From Isochrysis galbana (taxonomy: Eukaryota > Haptophyta > Isochrysidales > Isochrysidaceae): 64,000 nt of DNA. Made by a program: the position numbers and the translations under genes. Numbering within the stretch: position 1 is the first letter of the stretch; each line of letters opens with the position of its first letter. The DNA is taken from assembly GCA_018136815.1 (NCBI GenBank), contig CM030934.1, positions 2,743,070 through 2,807,069 on the forward strand, written 5' to 3'. Under the pieces are notes generated by a model. That model saw nothing but the letters and a program-made list of their open reading frames with translations, did no database searches and was not told the origin of the DNA. Below are positions 10,083 through 20,339 of the stretch, in pieces.

Positions 10083-11667
10083 CCGCCCCCCCCCCCGGTG
10101 CTTGGGCCCTCCCTCTCTGGGACAGCGCCGCCGAGCGAGCTGTCGACTCGCCCCCGCCGCCGCCGAGAGAGCGAAAGGGCGGAGGGCGCGGTGGCCGCGC
10201 TCGTCGCAGCAGGGACGCTGGGAGGACGAACCCCCCCCGCCCATAGTTCATCGAGGGGACCGGGCGCTGTGCTGGCGGGCCCGCCCATGGTTCATCGACG
10301 AGATGCACTTGGCTGCTCCCTCGAGAGAGACTTTCTCTATTCCCAAACCCCTCTCTCTCCCCCTCCCATTCTCTCCCGGAGTCTTGGGTGCTCCGCCGCC
10401 GCCACCCCCCCCCCACCTCCCCACCTTCGAGTGATACGTTCTCTATTCCCAAACCCCTCTACCCTCCCCCCCCTCCCCCGCCCCCCATTCTCTCCCGGAG
10501 TTGCAGACTGTGGGAGAGCCCCTCAGGAGAGAAGTAAGAAGCAAGGGCGCGGCGATGATCTAGAGACGAGGGAGGACGAGGGAGATCGTCTCTAGATCAT
10601 CGCGTCCTGATGGCGGACCACTTGCGGAGTGACGAGGCCCAATACGATCTCGTCCGTCTCTCGGCCTTTTTTAATCCCCTCAGACCCCACTCTCCCCTCG
10701 GGGGCGGGCGGGGGGGGGGCGGGGAGGGGGGGGCTTGGAGGCGGGCAGCGCAGGAGAGAGAGAGAGACAGTCTGGCGTTTTCTTCATCTAGACGGCACCG
10801 AGTCTTACATTTCGACTGGTCGGACTCGGTCTCGCCGCGGCCTCCCTCGGCTCATGCACAGGTGGGGAGGAGTTGGGTTGGTGGGGTGGAAGGGAGGGGT
10901 GGGCGGCGGGGCGGCTGTTGGGGGAAGGGCAGAGGAGAGAGGGAGGGAGGCAGGGCGAGGGGAACGGGAAGGCAGGCGAGTCGGAGGCTGGAGAGGGGGG
11001 GGGAGGGGGGGAAGGGGGGGGGGTGGCAAAGCGTCGAGTGAAGCACTCTCTTCCTCCCTTTGCCCCCCCGCCCCCCTCCCTCCCGATTTGGCGAACTGAG
11101 CCGCACGAGCGCCCTCGAGAAAGGGGAGACACGATGGCGGCACACGATGACGGGATACGAAGGGGGCCGGGAGGGAGGGGGAGGGAAGGGGGAGAGAGGG
11201 GACAGCTGACGGGGTTGAGCTTGGAGCGATTGCTCCGAGGAGGGAGGGGGGCCGGTGTGTGAAGGGCAGCGGTGAGTAGCAAGGGCGCAGAGAGCAGCCC
11301 TGAAGCTCAATCAGACTGCTGGAGTGTGGCAAACAGGCCAATGGGAGGGCAGAGCATGGCAAGTGGGGAAGAGGGGGGAGGCTTGCCTTGACGAGCGCTC
11401 GCGCCCGCTTGCCTGATAGCAGAGCGCCCTCAGGCTGTGCAACTAGTGCTCACACGGATGGCAAAGCTGTAGCACTTGCTGCGCAGTCATGCGCCGACGC
11501 CACAGGCCTTGCTCAACGCAGTGCAGCCACCGCTTGCGATTTTGCCCCTCGCGATATGCACGCGCGACTCTTAATAGCGTACCACCTGCCCCTCTTGCAG
11601 AAGCGGGAATCCCGACCGCTGGTGCAAGACAGCATCTAAGATCTCTCAACAACAGCCGCTTGTCAGC
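9603..11667. other. Low-complexity G/C-rich region without a recognisable gene
   Basis: Contains a C homopolymer of over 30 bases at about 10051, a near-duplicate 50-bp CT-rich segment (about 10331-10382 and 10439-10500), and long purine-rich and G-rich tracts at 10680-11260. Open frames on several strands at once (runs of G, R, P) are composition artefacts. 11388-11667 is less biased and could hold the 5' UTR of the kinase gene. Confidence 0.6.
10552..10603. repeat. Perfect 18-bp inverted repeat (hairpin)
   Basis: Arms at 10552-10569 and 10586-10603 are exact reverse complements over 18 bp (core ATGATCTAGAGACGA), separated by 16 purine-rich bases. It stands out from the surrounding simple sequence. 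Function unknown; it could be a small terminal-repeat remnant or a protein-binding site. Confidence 0.6.
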
Positions 11668-11781
11668 ATGCACACTCGCACTCAAGATTGGCTTTGCAGG
11701 GCGATGGGCCAGTCACACCTGCTCGGAGGAGTCGCTCTGGGGACCCAGCCCGACAGCCAACATGAGACGTCCGTGAGCAGC

Positions 11782-14417
11782 ATGATGAGCTTTTCCTCAC
11801 AGGCTCTCCTCGTCTTTGTCGGCTTCATCATCGTTGAAGAGCACCTCAGCGAGAATGTCGCGTCGATGATGGGGTTGTTCATCGCCGTGCTCTGCATTCT
11901 TTCCACGATCTTCATTGCGCCGCAGCAGTACAAGAGTCAGTCGATGATGTGCTGGCTCATCCCAAGCCCACATCTCTCTCTCGTCATCCTACTCGGCACT
12001 TGGTACCTCTTCCATAATCCCGTCAAGCCGCCGCCCACGTCGTTCACGCTCGAGCCGGTGGTGCATGCCTTTGGAATGTTTGCAGGCCAGTTGTACTTGG
12101 CCGTGCGGGGTTTCCCATGGACGACGAGATGGGGCGCACTCGTGGTCCTCGCGGGCATGCGCGTGATCCGTCCAGAGTATTCTATCGCATGGCGAGAGCC
12201 TGTGCTCTTTGCCGCGTTCGGTTTGACGGGACTGATCTTAGGGACGGCTATCATTGGGGATGCTACGTTGACGCGCCGCTTGGTAGAGCTCACAGAATCA
12301 AACCGAGTTGCCGAAGCCAATCGCCTGGCCGACTCGAAGCTCAACCACGTTATCAAGGGGCAGTGCGGCGGCGCCGCCGCATTGGTGTCGACGTTGGTCG
12401 AGGCGCATTCGGCAGAGGGCAAGCGCAACAACGAGTCGGGTCTCGAGCTGCAGGAGACACTCGAGCAAGTGCACGGGATGCTTTTGCAGGCTGTACAATG
12501 GTGCGAGGGCGCGCCGTGGCGTGTGTCGCGCTGCAGGCCATATCGCTCGGCCAGCCCACCCAACGGCTTTCCCCGGTGTGCTTTCCCCGGTGTGCTTTCT
12601 TAGGTGTCACAAGCGCGAGGCCTTCCTGCAACTAGAGGATGGCTCATACGTAACGGCAATGGTCCGCGTGAACTTGCACGCAGAGCTCGAACGCTTGCTA
12701 GGGCCTCGCGCCGATGTGACTGCGGTTGGCACGTTGGCGGTTGACGAGACCATATTGCGACTCGTAGTGCAAGAGGTTGGCACGAATGCAATGAAGTATT
12801 CTCCACACAATGAGCGAATTCGGGTGGAGGCGAATCTCTCAGAGGGTACACAGGCTCGCTGCCCACCCACAGTATGGAGCTTTTCTCTTGCCTTATCATG
12901 CGCCGTGCTCCATCTCCCCCAGCGTATCTCGTATAAACCGGCGGTCTAGGCTCTCTTCCTTCCTGGTAAACCGATTCACCCCTTTCCACGATGCTCAGAT
13001 AAGAGCGAGACTGCGGCTTTGTTGAGCATCACGATCAGCAACCGCAATCGTCCGGGCGTACCTCATCTCTCCGCTGCTGAATGTCAACGTGTCTTCGAGA
13101 AGGGCTTCAGGAAAAGCGTGCCGCATGCGAGTTGGGGACGCATCACGAGCAGGTTTGAAGGCACGCCCTTTCACACAAGCACCTCGCCCTCTCGAGAGGC
13201 ATCATTTAAAGCTCTTGCCGCCCACCATGCGTGCAGCAATGGGCTCGGCCTATCTTCGGCCAGAATGGCGGTGAAGGCGATCGGCGGCGACATATGGATG
13301 ACAGCTGATCAGAATCACACCTTTGTTCACATCGTGCTTCCGGCAACTCGTTGCGCCGACTATGACGCGCCGCTGAGGATGCAAGGGTGCAACGAAGCGG
13401 GACTCGATGTTGGCGAAGCTGGGCTCGTATGCAGCCCTACTAGCACCACTTGTGCCATCGACAAACTGGAACTAACGGTCAAAATGACAGCGCCTATCAA
13501 TACTTCACCAGTCCGCGCGTCTTCATTTGCGGGCACAGGCCACTTGCTCCCTTGTGGCGGAGCAGCGGACGACAAGGCCTCGCGCGTAGTACTCCAATCT
13601 GTAGCATCCCATGATCAGTCATCGGCCGTCCGCACCAGCGTGGACAAGCCGCTTGCAAGCGCGACTCGTGACAAGCGTCCGCCTATCTGCATTGGCATCG
13701 ACGATTCGCAGATGTTGCGCAAAGTGCAGGCGCGCGCATCGTAGCTTATGCAACACAATGCTTGTGAGCGGGCTCGCACAAGAGCAAGACATGAGCAAGG
13801 TCTAATGCTATTGCACCACCCGATCGCTAGGCGACCCTCTTCCATTTCTTTCTGAAGGCGGATACAGCTCGGAGCGGTAGCGTTGGGGCCACCGCTAGTG
13901 AGGTTGAAGCCTTCGTTGACATCGTAATGGGAAAACGCACCTTGTATGCTTCGCCATGCCCGCCGCGTGATTCGTGCCATGAGCCTATCACAGGGCTCAA
14001 CCCCAAAATGAGACGGCGATACCGCGCCATCCAAACCCGCGCCTTTGCGACCGTCTCCCATGCATTTGCGTCATGATTCTTGCACGTTTACGCCCGAGCA
14101 GGTCTTTAGAGCCTGCCACCTTGTCCCCGGCTGACATCGCGGTCCTCGACGAACACATCGACATTGAGCTCAACGACGGCACGCATGGCGTCAGGGGCTC
14201 CGAGCTTGCCTTGCAACTTAGGGCGAGGGGATTCACAGGAGTGGTTTGCATTCTGAGCGGCTCGTCGACGGAGGTCTTGGCGGATTTGGCAAGGCTATCT
14301 GGGGTGGACTACGTATTTGACAAAGGCACGAACGTGAAGAGCATAGGCCAAGAGCTGCTAGCTGCGCATGAGAGATCGATACGACGTGCACAAATCATGA
14401 GCCTTAAAGGCGCATAG
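11782..14417 (+). CDS. Membrane-bound hybrid sensor histidine kinase (multi-exon)
   Basis: Two-component signalling protein. The first exon encodes several hydrophobic helices (LLVFVGFIIVEEH, LFIAVLCILSTIFI, LVILLGTWYLF and more), then a dimerisation/phosphoacceptor helix with SKLNHVIKGQCGG (the H, HisKA_2/HWE-like). The ATPase part has an N box (EVGTNAMKYSP) and a G box (NGLGLSSARMAVKAIGGD). A receiver domain follows: IGIDDSQ (acidic pocket), GSVGATASEVEAFVD, IAVLDEHID (acceptor D), CILSG and VFDKG (the K). Exons by phase and GT-AG: to 12500; 12604-12845; 12999-about 13713; about 13744-13803; 13858-13943; 14102-14417. The 13713/13744 junction is unresolved: only 30 bp separate the frames, so a frameshift is possible. 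ATG 11782 starts at the first hydrophobic segment; an in-frame ATG at 11668 is an alternative. The stimulus is unknown. Confidence 0.8.
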
Positions 14418-14649
14418 GCTGTTGTGGTTGTTTAAAGGCACAAACATTCCAACGGCACGGGCACTCCAGGTTTGGTATTTGTTCCCTCCCCCAAGCGCTC
14501 TTTTTTTTTTCAAGTGGTGGCGGAATTTCTTATCCCTATTAGTCGTAGTAGTACTAGTGTTTCAAGTGGCAGTGGTAGCATGTTGTATTCCTATTTTCAG
14601 CCATCCTTGCCTGCCTCACGAAGCGCACTAAGTTCATACTTGGGTGCCC

Positions 14650-14885
14650 CATGGAGCAAGGTGTAGACCCTGGACCAGACTTCTGGGCTCGATCGATCAC
14701 GGGCCCATGGCACGTAGCCGTAAACGAGGATTGCGCACAGCAATTCCAAGAGCGTTACGGCGAGCTGACCACGCTCCGCATCAATCAGACGGACATCAAA
14801 GTCCGCGTGAAAATCTAGTCGCTAGAGGAGAAGATCAACAAGCGAGGCGCCTCCTCCCGCAAGTCGCTCTACAACGCCCTGCAAG
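14650..14885 (+). pseudogene. LINE ORF1 fragment, target of a later LINE insertion
   Basis: Translated sequence parallels the ORF1 at 43611-44465: DFWARS, GPWHVAVNEDCAQQFQ, then KINKRGASSRKSLYNALQ. It has an in-frame TAG near 14818. The match resumes for a few bases after the minus-strand LINE (gatgt at 17066-17070), so this old ORF1 copy was the landing site. The 16-bp target duplication TACAACGCCCTGCAAG lies at 14870-14885 and 17051-17066. Confidence 0.75.
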
Positions 14886-15184
14886 AAAAAAAATATTCTT
14901 AAAAATCCCCGCTACACGTGCGGCTTGCGGCATTGTTCTTATGTACCTCCCTACTACCCAACCTTTACCCCTAGCAACCCCCTCCCCCTTCCCCAGTTCC
15001 CTCTATAGCGGAGAAGCTAGTTCCAGGGAGGCCGCGCGCTCTACTTCGGCCGGGAGTTGGAGAGAAGGGGGCGGGAGACTGTGGTTCATCCCTTGGTCTG
15101 GCTTCGACTCGGGTTTCCCACACTTGTATAACGTAAGGACCTTATTGGTTTCCGCTGTGGTTCCTATTAAGAAATTTAGCTAAC

Positions 15185-16580
15185 CTAGGTGATGTTCCGT
15201 ATGTCCAGGCCTCTCGCCGCCTGCAAGAGGTCTTCAGTCGTTCCTAGGTTGAAATCCTTGTCTATAGTGTACAGGGGGCTTATCACTTTCCGAATGTGTT
15301 TGTTGCTCGGGGCGTGCAGCCCCATGTTCTCGCGTTGTTTTTTTAGCCTTTGGAAGAAGCCGACCTTCGCCGTTACTAATAGGTGGTATCTCGTAAGGAT
15401 AGTTTTTAAGATTTGCCTAACGGACCTACCGTCCGCGTTGCCGTACTGAATATTGTAAAAGTCCGTGAGGATATATCTCCACGCCAGGATACCTAGGTAT
15501 CCCGAGGAGGGATGCGGTCTGTCTACCTGGTAACAGAAGAGACGTTGGGCTGCCTCAGAGCCCGGTCGAAGATTTATCCCCAGAAGCCCTTCTATGTATT
15601 CGAATATGGGCTCCGTTGCAATGCACGAGGCTATATGGGTAGAGCTCTCGGGGGCTATACCGCAAAAGCGGCACGTCGGATCATCAGCGAACCGGTTCGC
15701 CGTGGCTATTCTCCTATGCAGAACGTGTTTGAAGTGCATGTACGAGTCCCTTGGCGTTAAAAAGTTGTACTTGTATAGCTGAGATATTTGTTTCCATTTC
15801 CCGGAGAGGTCCGGCAGTCTTTTCTCCCACCTCAATGTGGATTTTTGCTTCTTCGTTTTCCTCATTGCGAGGAACGCTTTAGTCAGCGTCTTGACATTAA
15901 CATCCTCCGTATGCGCGTCTTCAATCGTACATTCTTGCGGAATCGGGTATGCCGTTTCAGCCGGTCCATCGTATGCTCGGCCCCACTTCAGCGGAGTGTA
16001 CAGTTCGTCCGGTAATGGCTGTGGGTTGGCCCTCTCATAGATATGGGGCTCTCCTATAACGTTAAGCTTGACCACATGATAGTCGCCACTTCGGCGCAAG
16101 TAGTACCTATGTTCTTTGTCCACTAGGATGTCTCCTAGGTCATGCGCGTCCGGGTCCTCTTGGGGGGCTAACTCATGCTCACCCGGGGCAAGGGGAGGAG
16201 ACACCGTTTTCTTCCTAAGAAGGTCCATATATTCATTAGTGACATCTGCTATTCTTAATCTAGACCATTCGGCTATCTTCTCCCATGACTTTAGAAATGG
16301 ACCCATCGAGAAGTAGTTGCCTCTATAATGGCGCATCCACCGTTCTCCTTCAAGCAAGTAGGCCGCGCATTCCTCCGTGGTGTATATCGTATATCTCTCC
16401 CGTGTCCGGGTTCATCGTATTATGCACAATAACCGTTTGTAAAGATTCCCATTTAGCCCTATGTGAGTGATGTAATGCCGGAGCTTTATGAAAACAGTTA
16501 TACCATATCGGGGATCCTTGGATCCCTTCCCGCGTGTTGGTTTCCCTAAGGAACTTAATCCTCCTGAAATTATCTATAAT
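15185..16580 (-). pseudogene. LINE ORF2 C-terminal region (zf-RVT type), frameshifted
   Basis: Homologous to the 59478-61384 ORF2: NTREGIQGSPIW and AKWESLQT (upstream frame), then EECAAYLLEGERW, WRYILTDFYN and the cysteine-histidine finger HFKHVLHRR...C-x2-C...H-x4-C (zf-RVT, a zinc-binding segment after the RT of L1-like elements). One frameshift lies near 16385; the downstream 390 codons to the stop at 15185 are open. The RT catalytic part is absent (5' truncation), so the copy cannot act. No ATG is needed because this is an internal piece. Confidence 0.8.
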
Positions 16581-16975
16581 AAAACTTCTGAAGATTCGGG
16601 CTACTCACGCTAGCTATACAGTCCACGTACTCACGGTACTCACTCACGACATCGCCTATACCCCAGTTTACTCACTCCCTTACACCACCCCCTTCATTCC
16701 TTTGTCTTTGGTATCGGGGGGGGGGGCCGCGTGCACTACAACGGGCCAAGTGCAGGGGGTGGGCTGGGGCAGACCTGCTGGTGTGGTGTTCCTGTGGCAA
16801 AACAAACGTAAACGCCTGTGGGGCGGACCGTGGCGAGGCTTTGGCCGTTGATAATGAGGCGGCAATGAGGCTAACATTTTCCGTTGTCTTCCCCCCCCCT
16901 CCGAAGACTACACGGTAGTCTTTAAGACTACGCGTTTGCGCAACCGTGAACCACGCCGGGGGGGTGGAGGTGGAT
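16581..16975 (-). repeat. LINE 3' UTR joined inside the composite insertion
   Basis: In minus orientation it reads GTAGTGCACGCGGCCCC, then CGATACCAAAGACAAAGGAA, a G-rich stretch, and GAGTAGCCCGAATCTTCAG followed by AAGTTTT, matching the ends at 53560 and 62395. Near 16905-16925 a short hairpin (AGACTAC and GTAGTCT) marks the junction with the RT-thumb piece. Confidence 0.7.
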
Positions 16976-17066
16976 AGCTAGTACCTCGGAGTCCCATATA
17001 TAATAAAGTTTACTAGTAGAGTCCTCCCGTGCTGAATTGAGAGGTTCTGGTACAACGCCCTGCAAG

Positions 17067-17400
17067 ATGTGTAGGGCCTGGTAAGAGTTTTGCGAAATCC
17101 CTCCCCAAATTTCTCGCAAAAGTTTTCAAAAATCCCACGGCGAGCCCCCAAATTTCCCCAAAGTTTCAGTTTCGAAAAAATTTCTTGTATTTTCAGCATC
17201 GCGCGCTGCACGGTGAAAGAAAACCACATCAATAAACATAAACATCAATCAATAGCAGCTCAGACTATCATCTATCCCTATCCATATAAAAATAAACCGT
17301 AAATGACGAAAAGGTTGGACGATACATGCACTACATACATACTGCCTAACTATTGCGTATTCTGATTAAAATTACATACTACTACTAATTATAATGATGA

Positions 17401-17443
<43 letters not shown>

Positions 17444-17692
17444 CTCTGCGTTCTTAGCCAGCTACAACTACTTCCTACTCCTAGATCAAGCAGCATTAGC
17501 ATTAGAGCAATGACCTCAACCTCAGTCATCAACCGAACAAACCTCAAACCTTACGCTCATTGTATCGCAACATGAGCCCAGCTTGAACTTGACTAGCAGG
17601 GCTCGTGCTCTGAAGATGCCCAAACACACACTTACATTACATTCAACAACGAGAAAACGCGCTCACACGAAGCAGAAGAAGGTGTCAAAGGA
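17067..17692. other. Intergenic region with CCCAAATTT repeats and a (GAT)n microsatellite
   Basis: Starts TAGGGCCTGG and carries CCCAAATTT motifs at about 17102-17160, like the subterminal motifs of the hAT-like elements elsewhere in the window, but no matching right end was found. A pure (GAT)n tract spans about 17400-17443. Near 17650 a CGCTCACACGAAGCAGAA segment resembles the core of the elements at 47300 and 54180. No gene seen. Confidence 0.5.
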
Positions 17693-18213
17693 AAAGTGAT
17701 GCGAGCTGCCGTCTGCTGTTACCCGCGCAGCGGACCAGTGCCTTTCGCCCGGTGCAGCAGTTCGGCCGCGTCGAGCGGCCGGCGCGTGACCGGCTCGAGC
17801 GTCGTGTGCGTAGCCTCGAAGTACGCGCGCAGTACTGCCGGGTCGTACGCGACCGTCACCTGGCCCGTGACGAGCCGGAAGGTCGCCGCCGCGTCGGCGA
17901 GCCGTCACGCGCGCTGCAGCGCATGCGCCGCGTCGTCCTGTATCGCGTCGTCCCGCATCGCGCCGCGCGGAGAGAGGAACACGGCGGGAAATTTGATAAG
18001 CGCCGCCGTTTCACCGAGCCTGTCCACCCGAAGCGCGCGCCAATCCTCGCCCTGCCAGCACGTGTGGCACGCCCACGCGCAGCTGATATCGTCGACGGGG
18101 AACGTCCGGGCAAAGGACGCCGGCGGCAGGATCAAGCGCAGCCGCGGCAGCGGGTGCTTGAGCGGCGCGCTGCATTCGCTCCACGCGTGGTCGGGGCAGT
18201 AGACGTCTCCCAT
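17693..18213 (-). pseudogene. GC-rich unrecognised protein gene with an internal TGA
   Basis: A single minus-strand frame starts MGDVYCPDHAWSEC and runs about 102 codons to a TGA near 17905, then continues in the same frame for about 70 codons (LADAAATFRLVTGQ, DPAVLRAYFEATHTTLEPV) to a TAA at 17693. Codon quality stays the same on both sides of the TGA, which suggests one gene with a recent nonsense change, a sequencing error, or recoding. Cysteine pairs are visible (CPDH, CHTCWQ). I do not recognise the family. The very high GC and lack of introns resemble transferred (for example viral) genes, but that is only a guess. Confidence 0.4.
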
Positions 18214-18557
18214 GGCACAGCCGGTGTCTTGTCACTATCGCCTCGCAATCCGCGTTCCATCGGCCCTTGAATATGAAAGGTCTTCTTCAAAATGAACGAA
18301 GTGTTGGATCGAATGGCGCGTCAAGTCAGGGTCCATCCCCGAAGGGGGTGGGGAGCGTTCTAATGGGCAGCGTGTCGCCCTAGGAGAGCTTGGGCCCACC
18401 CCCACTCTTTGCCTCGCAGTGTGGCAGCACTTGAAACGGCTTCTCAGCCATAGCGGAAGAGGAAAAGAAGTGATTTGGAATGGCGTTTAGGCCGCAGCGG
18501 ATGAGGATCGCGGCAAGCCTGCGCTCGGCATTGACATTGAAGCGATTGGTATGCAGC
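18214..18557. other. Intergenic, no gene seen
   Basis: Unique-looking sequence between two minus-strand genes. It may hold the 3' UTR of the sulfotransferase-like gene's neighbourhood. No repeat match or conserved motif was noticed. Confidence 0.5.
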
Positions 18558-20336
18558 TCAGCTTAGCAGCGATCTCGAGTACATAAAGGGCGGGGCGAAC
18601 AGCAATGCCTCCAGTCTTTGGACTATGGCTGCAACTTCGGGGGTGTACCTCTCCACTCGTGCGTAGCCTGCAGCACCGGGTGTTTCGCTAGAGTGAGGCA
18701 GCGCCTGCAGTGGCAGCTGGAAGTGCCCGAGCAAGGCAATGAAGTCAGCGACTAGCGTTTCGGAGCGAAGCAGGTAGTGGAAGCGACAAGGGGTTCCACA
18801 ACTGCGCTTGATTTGTGCCGTCTGTGAGTACGCCCCGTGCTCTTGCGGCACAGTTTCCATGAACTGCATAAATTGGGTAAACGTGGCAAGCGCAGAGGTC
18901 GCATTTTTCGCCTGCAGGTAATTTGCGGTCGACGAGCATCGACGCGAAAGGCACGCCATCGCGTGGTGATAAACAGAGAGCCAATAGTCGTACGGGTTGC
19001 GCACCAACACGACGATGTTCGCCATAGCAGTAGCCGGGTTGCACCGCAAGGTGCATTGTTGTACTGCTCTCGAGGATGCATAACCCATATTTGTCCACCG
19101 CCCAGCTCGCTCCCACTCCTCGCTTGCGCATTCGACGGGATTGCCACCGGTGTCAGAAATGTGTATGAAGACGGGATGGGGCTTGGGATCATGCGGCGCG
19201 ATGGTCCGCTCGGGCCGAGCGGCACGACAAGCCTGCGGGCAGCAAGGGCGATGGCCATCCTTGTTGCACCAATGCTCGGCGCAAACTCTATTGTCCGATA
19301 CGTGACTCTGTCCAGACACCTCCAGCTGGGGCAGACTCAGCGGACGCGTCGCAGCGCCGACGAGAGCTAAGTACTCATTATCGACGTGGGGTTTTCCGCC
19401 GTAGGAAGGAGCCAGCTCGATGCACGTGCACCCCCTAGACCCTGTCATCTGTACAAGCTCAATGTAGCGGCCAGTAAGCTGGCGTAGCCAGAGAACAAAC
19501 TCTGTTGCGGCGAGCAAGTGGCCGTGCTCCATGTAGATGACGCCGCGTAGATCGTCGACCCGGTACTGCAACGAGATTTGGTTGTGAGTTCCCCTTTGCT
19601 TCGCACAGGTGTTGGCTCTCTCAAACGCTTCTTGCTGTTTTAGCATTGCGTCGAGGCTTGAGAAGCGACAGTTCAGTCTACTCGACGCAAGCGCCTTCTG
19701 TATCTCGCGGATGCTCGAAGTGTTGCACAGTCTGTCAACGATCTCTAGACGCTGCTGCCAGTGGGTACTCTCCTCTGTGCACATTCTTCTTTCGCGCGAG
19801 TGGCCTCCAACAGAATACGGCCTGAACCACGAGTCGAACGCATATGAGGCGGTCACGATGGTGGAATTGCTTCGGCCGACGATCACCCCGGGCATGCGGG
19901 AGTATGTCTGCGACGGCAAGCCTTGGCGGAAAAAGGAGGCTGGCCGCGCCCTGCCTAGGGACGAGATGATGGAGGCCATGCTTGCCGCCAAGGTTGTTTG
20001 AGTCCAGTTCCGGTCGTAAAAGGCTTCACACAGCGTCTGATTCATTGAATTGGCTGTGCTCTCCGCTGCAATGACGAAAACTCCGGCGCTGCTGGCAAAC
20101 TCGTCGCATACTTTGCAGTCTGCCTTTGAGGCCGTTGGGCTTGGGACTCTTAGCCCACGTGGGGGCTGGCACCCACTTTGCCGTCGGCCAACCACACCTT
20201 GCAGGGACGAGGTAAACGCTTCATGGGAAGCGCCGGCGGGGCGGGCCGCAGTAGGATGACTCGGACCCGTGAGCTCGTCACTGGTGGAGGCGTGGACGGT
20301 CGCGATGGATGCGCCCAAGCACAGCCATGCCGGCAT
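18558..20336 (-). CDS. Secreted or Golgi sulfotransferase-like protein with a degenerate PAPS motif
   Basis: 592-residue single-exon protein. The chosen ATG (20336) starts MPAWLCLGASIATVHA, a plausible signal peptide or anchor; an upstream in-frame extension is low-complexity. Several N-x-S/T sites and many cysteines suit the secretory path. Near residue 390, HPVFIHISDTGGN aligns with the 5'-phosphosulfate loop (usual form HIPKTGGTS) of Sulfotransfer_2-type enzymes. Near 444, IVVLVRNPYDYWLSVYHHA matches the 3'-phosphate motif (R...S). LLRSETLVADFIALL matches the C-terminal segment of the family. The catalytic lysine of the loop is replaced by aspartate, so classical activity is doubtful. The acceptor is not predictable; algal cell-surface polysaccharides are the family's usual substrates. 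Confidence 0.65.
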   Translation of the reverse strand: MPAWLCLGASIATVHASTSDELTGPSHPTAARPAGASHEAFTSSLQGVVGRRQSGCQPPRGLRVPSPTASKADCKVCDEFASSAGVFVIAAESTANSMNQTLCEAFYDRNWTQTTLAASMASIISSLGRARPASFFRQGLPSQTYSRMPGVIVGRSNSTIVTASYAFDSWFRPYSVGGHSRERRMCTEESTHWQQRLEIVDRLCNTSSIREIQKALASSRLNCRFSSLDAMLKQQEAFERANTCAKQRGTHNQISLQYRVDDLRGVIYMEHGHLLAATEFVLWLRQLTGRYIELVQMTGSRGCTCIELAPSYGGKPHVDNEYLALVGAATRPLSLPQLEVSGQSHVSDNRVCAEHWCNKDGHRPCCPQACRAARPERTIAPHDPKPHPVFIHISDTGGNPVECASEEWERAGRWTNMGYASSRAVQQCTLRCNPATAMANIVVLVRNPYDYWLSVYHHAMACLSRRCSSTANYLQAKNATSALATFTQFMQFMETVPQEHGAYSQTAQIKRSCGTPCRFHYLLRSETLVADFIALLGHFQLPLQALPHSSETPGAAGYARVERYTPEVAAIVQRLEALLFAPPFMYSRSLLS

Positions 20337-20339
20337 CGC

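Larger units (their letters stand above)
14886..17050 (-). mobile_element. Composite LINE insertion flanked by a 16-bp target duplication
   Basis: Everything between the two copies of TACAACGCCCTGCAAG reads as LINE on the minus strand. The 3' end is a T tract (A8 on the plus strand, 14886-14893). It contains, in sense order: an RT-thumb piece (GRTLLVNFIIYGTPRY, 17040-16978), a LINE 3' UTR ending in CCGAATCTTCAGAAG and T4 (16975-16581), then the C-terminal ORF2 and 3' UTR of another copy (16580-14886). So two LINE 3' ends share one target duplication. Either one LINE landed inside another, or the reverse transcriptase jumped between two RNAs during a single insertion. Confidence 0.8.

Noticed and set aside
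9960-11360. Open frames of 100-185 codons on both strands
   Set aside because: Poly-C/poly-G and purine-rich composition removes stop codons; the sequences are glycine, proline and arginine runs.
15189-16470. Plus-strand frames over 15189-16470
   Set aside because: Shadows of the minus-strand LINE ORF2, which has clear homology to 59478-61384.
17696-18270. Plus-strand frames over the GC-rich gene at 17693-18213
   Set aside because: They mirror the minus-strand gene; the minus strand has the better start, composition and continuous frame.
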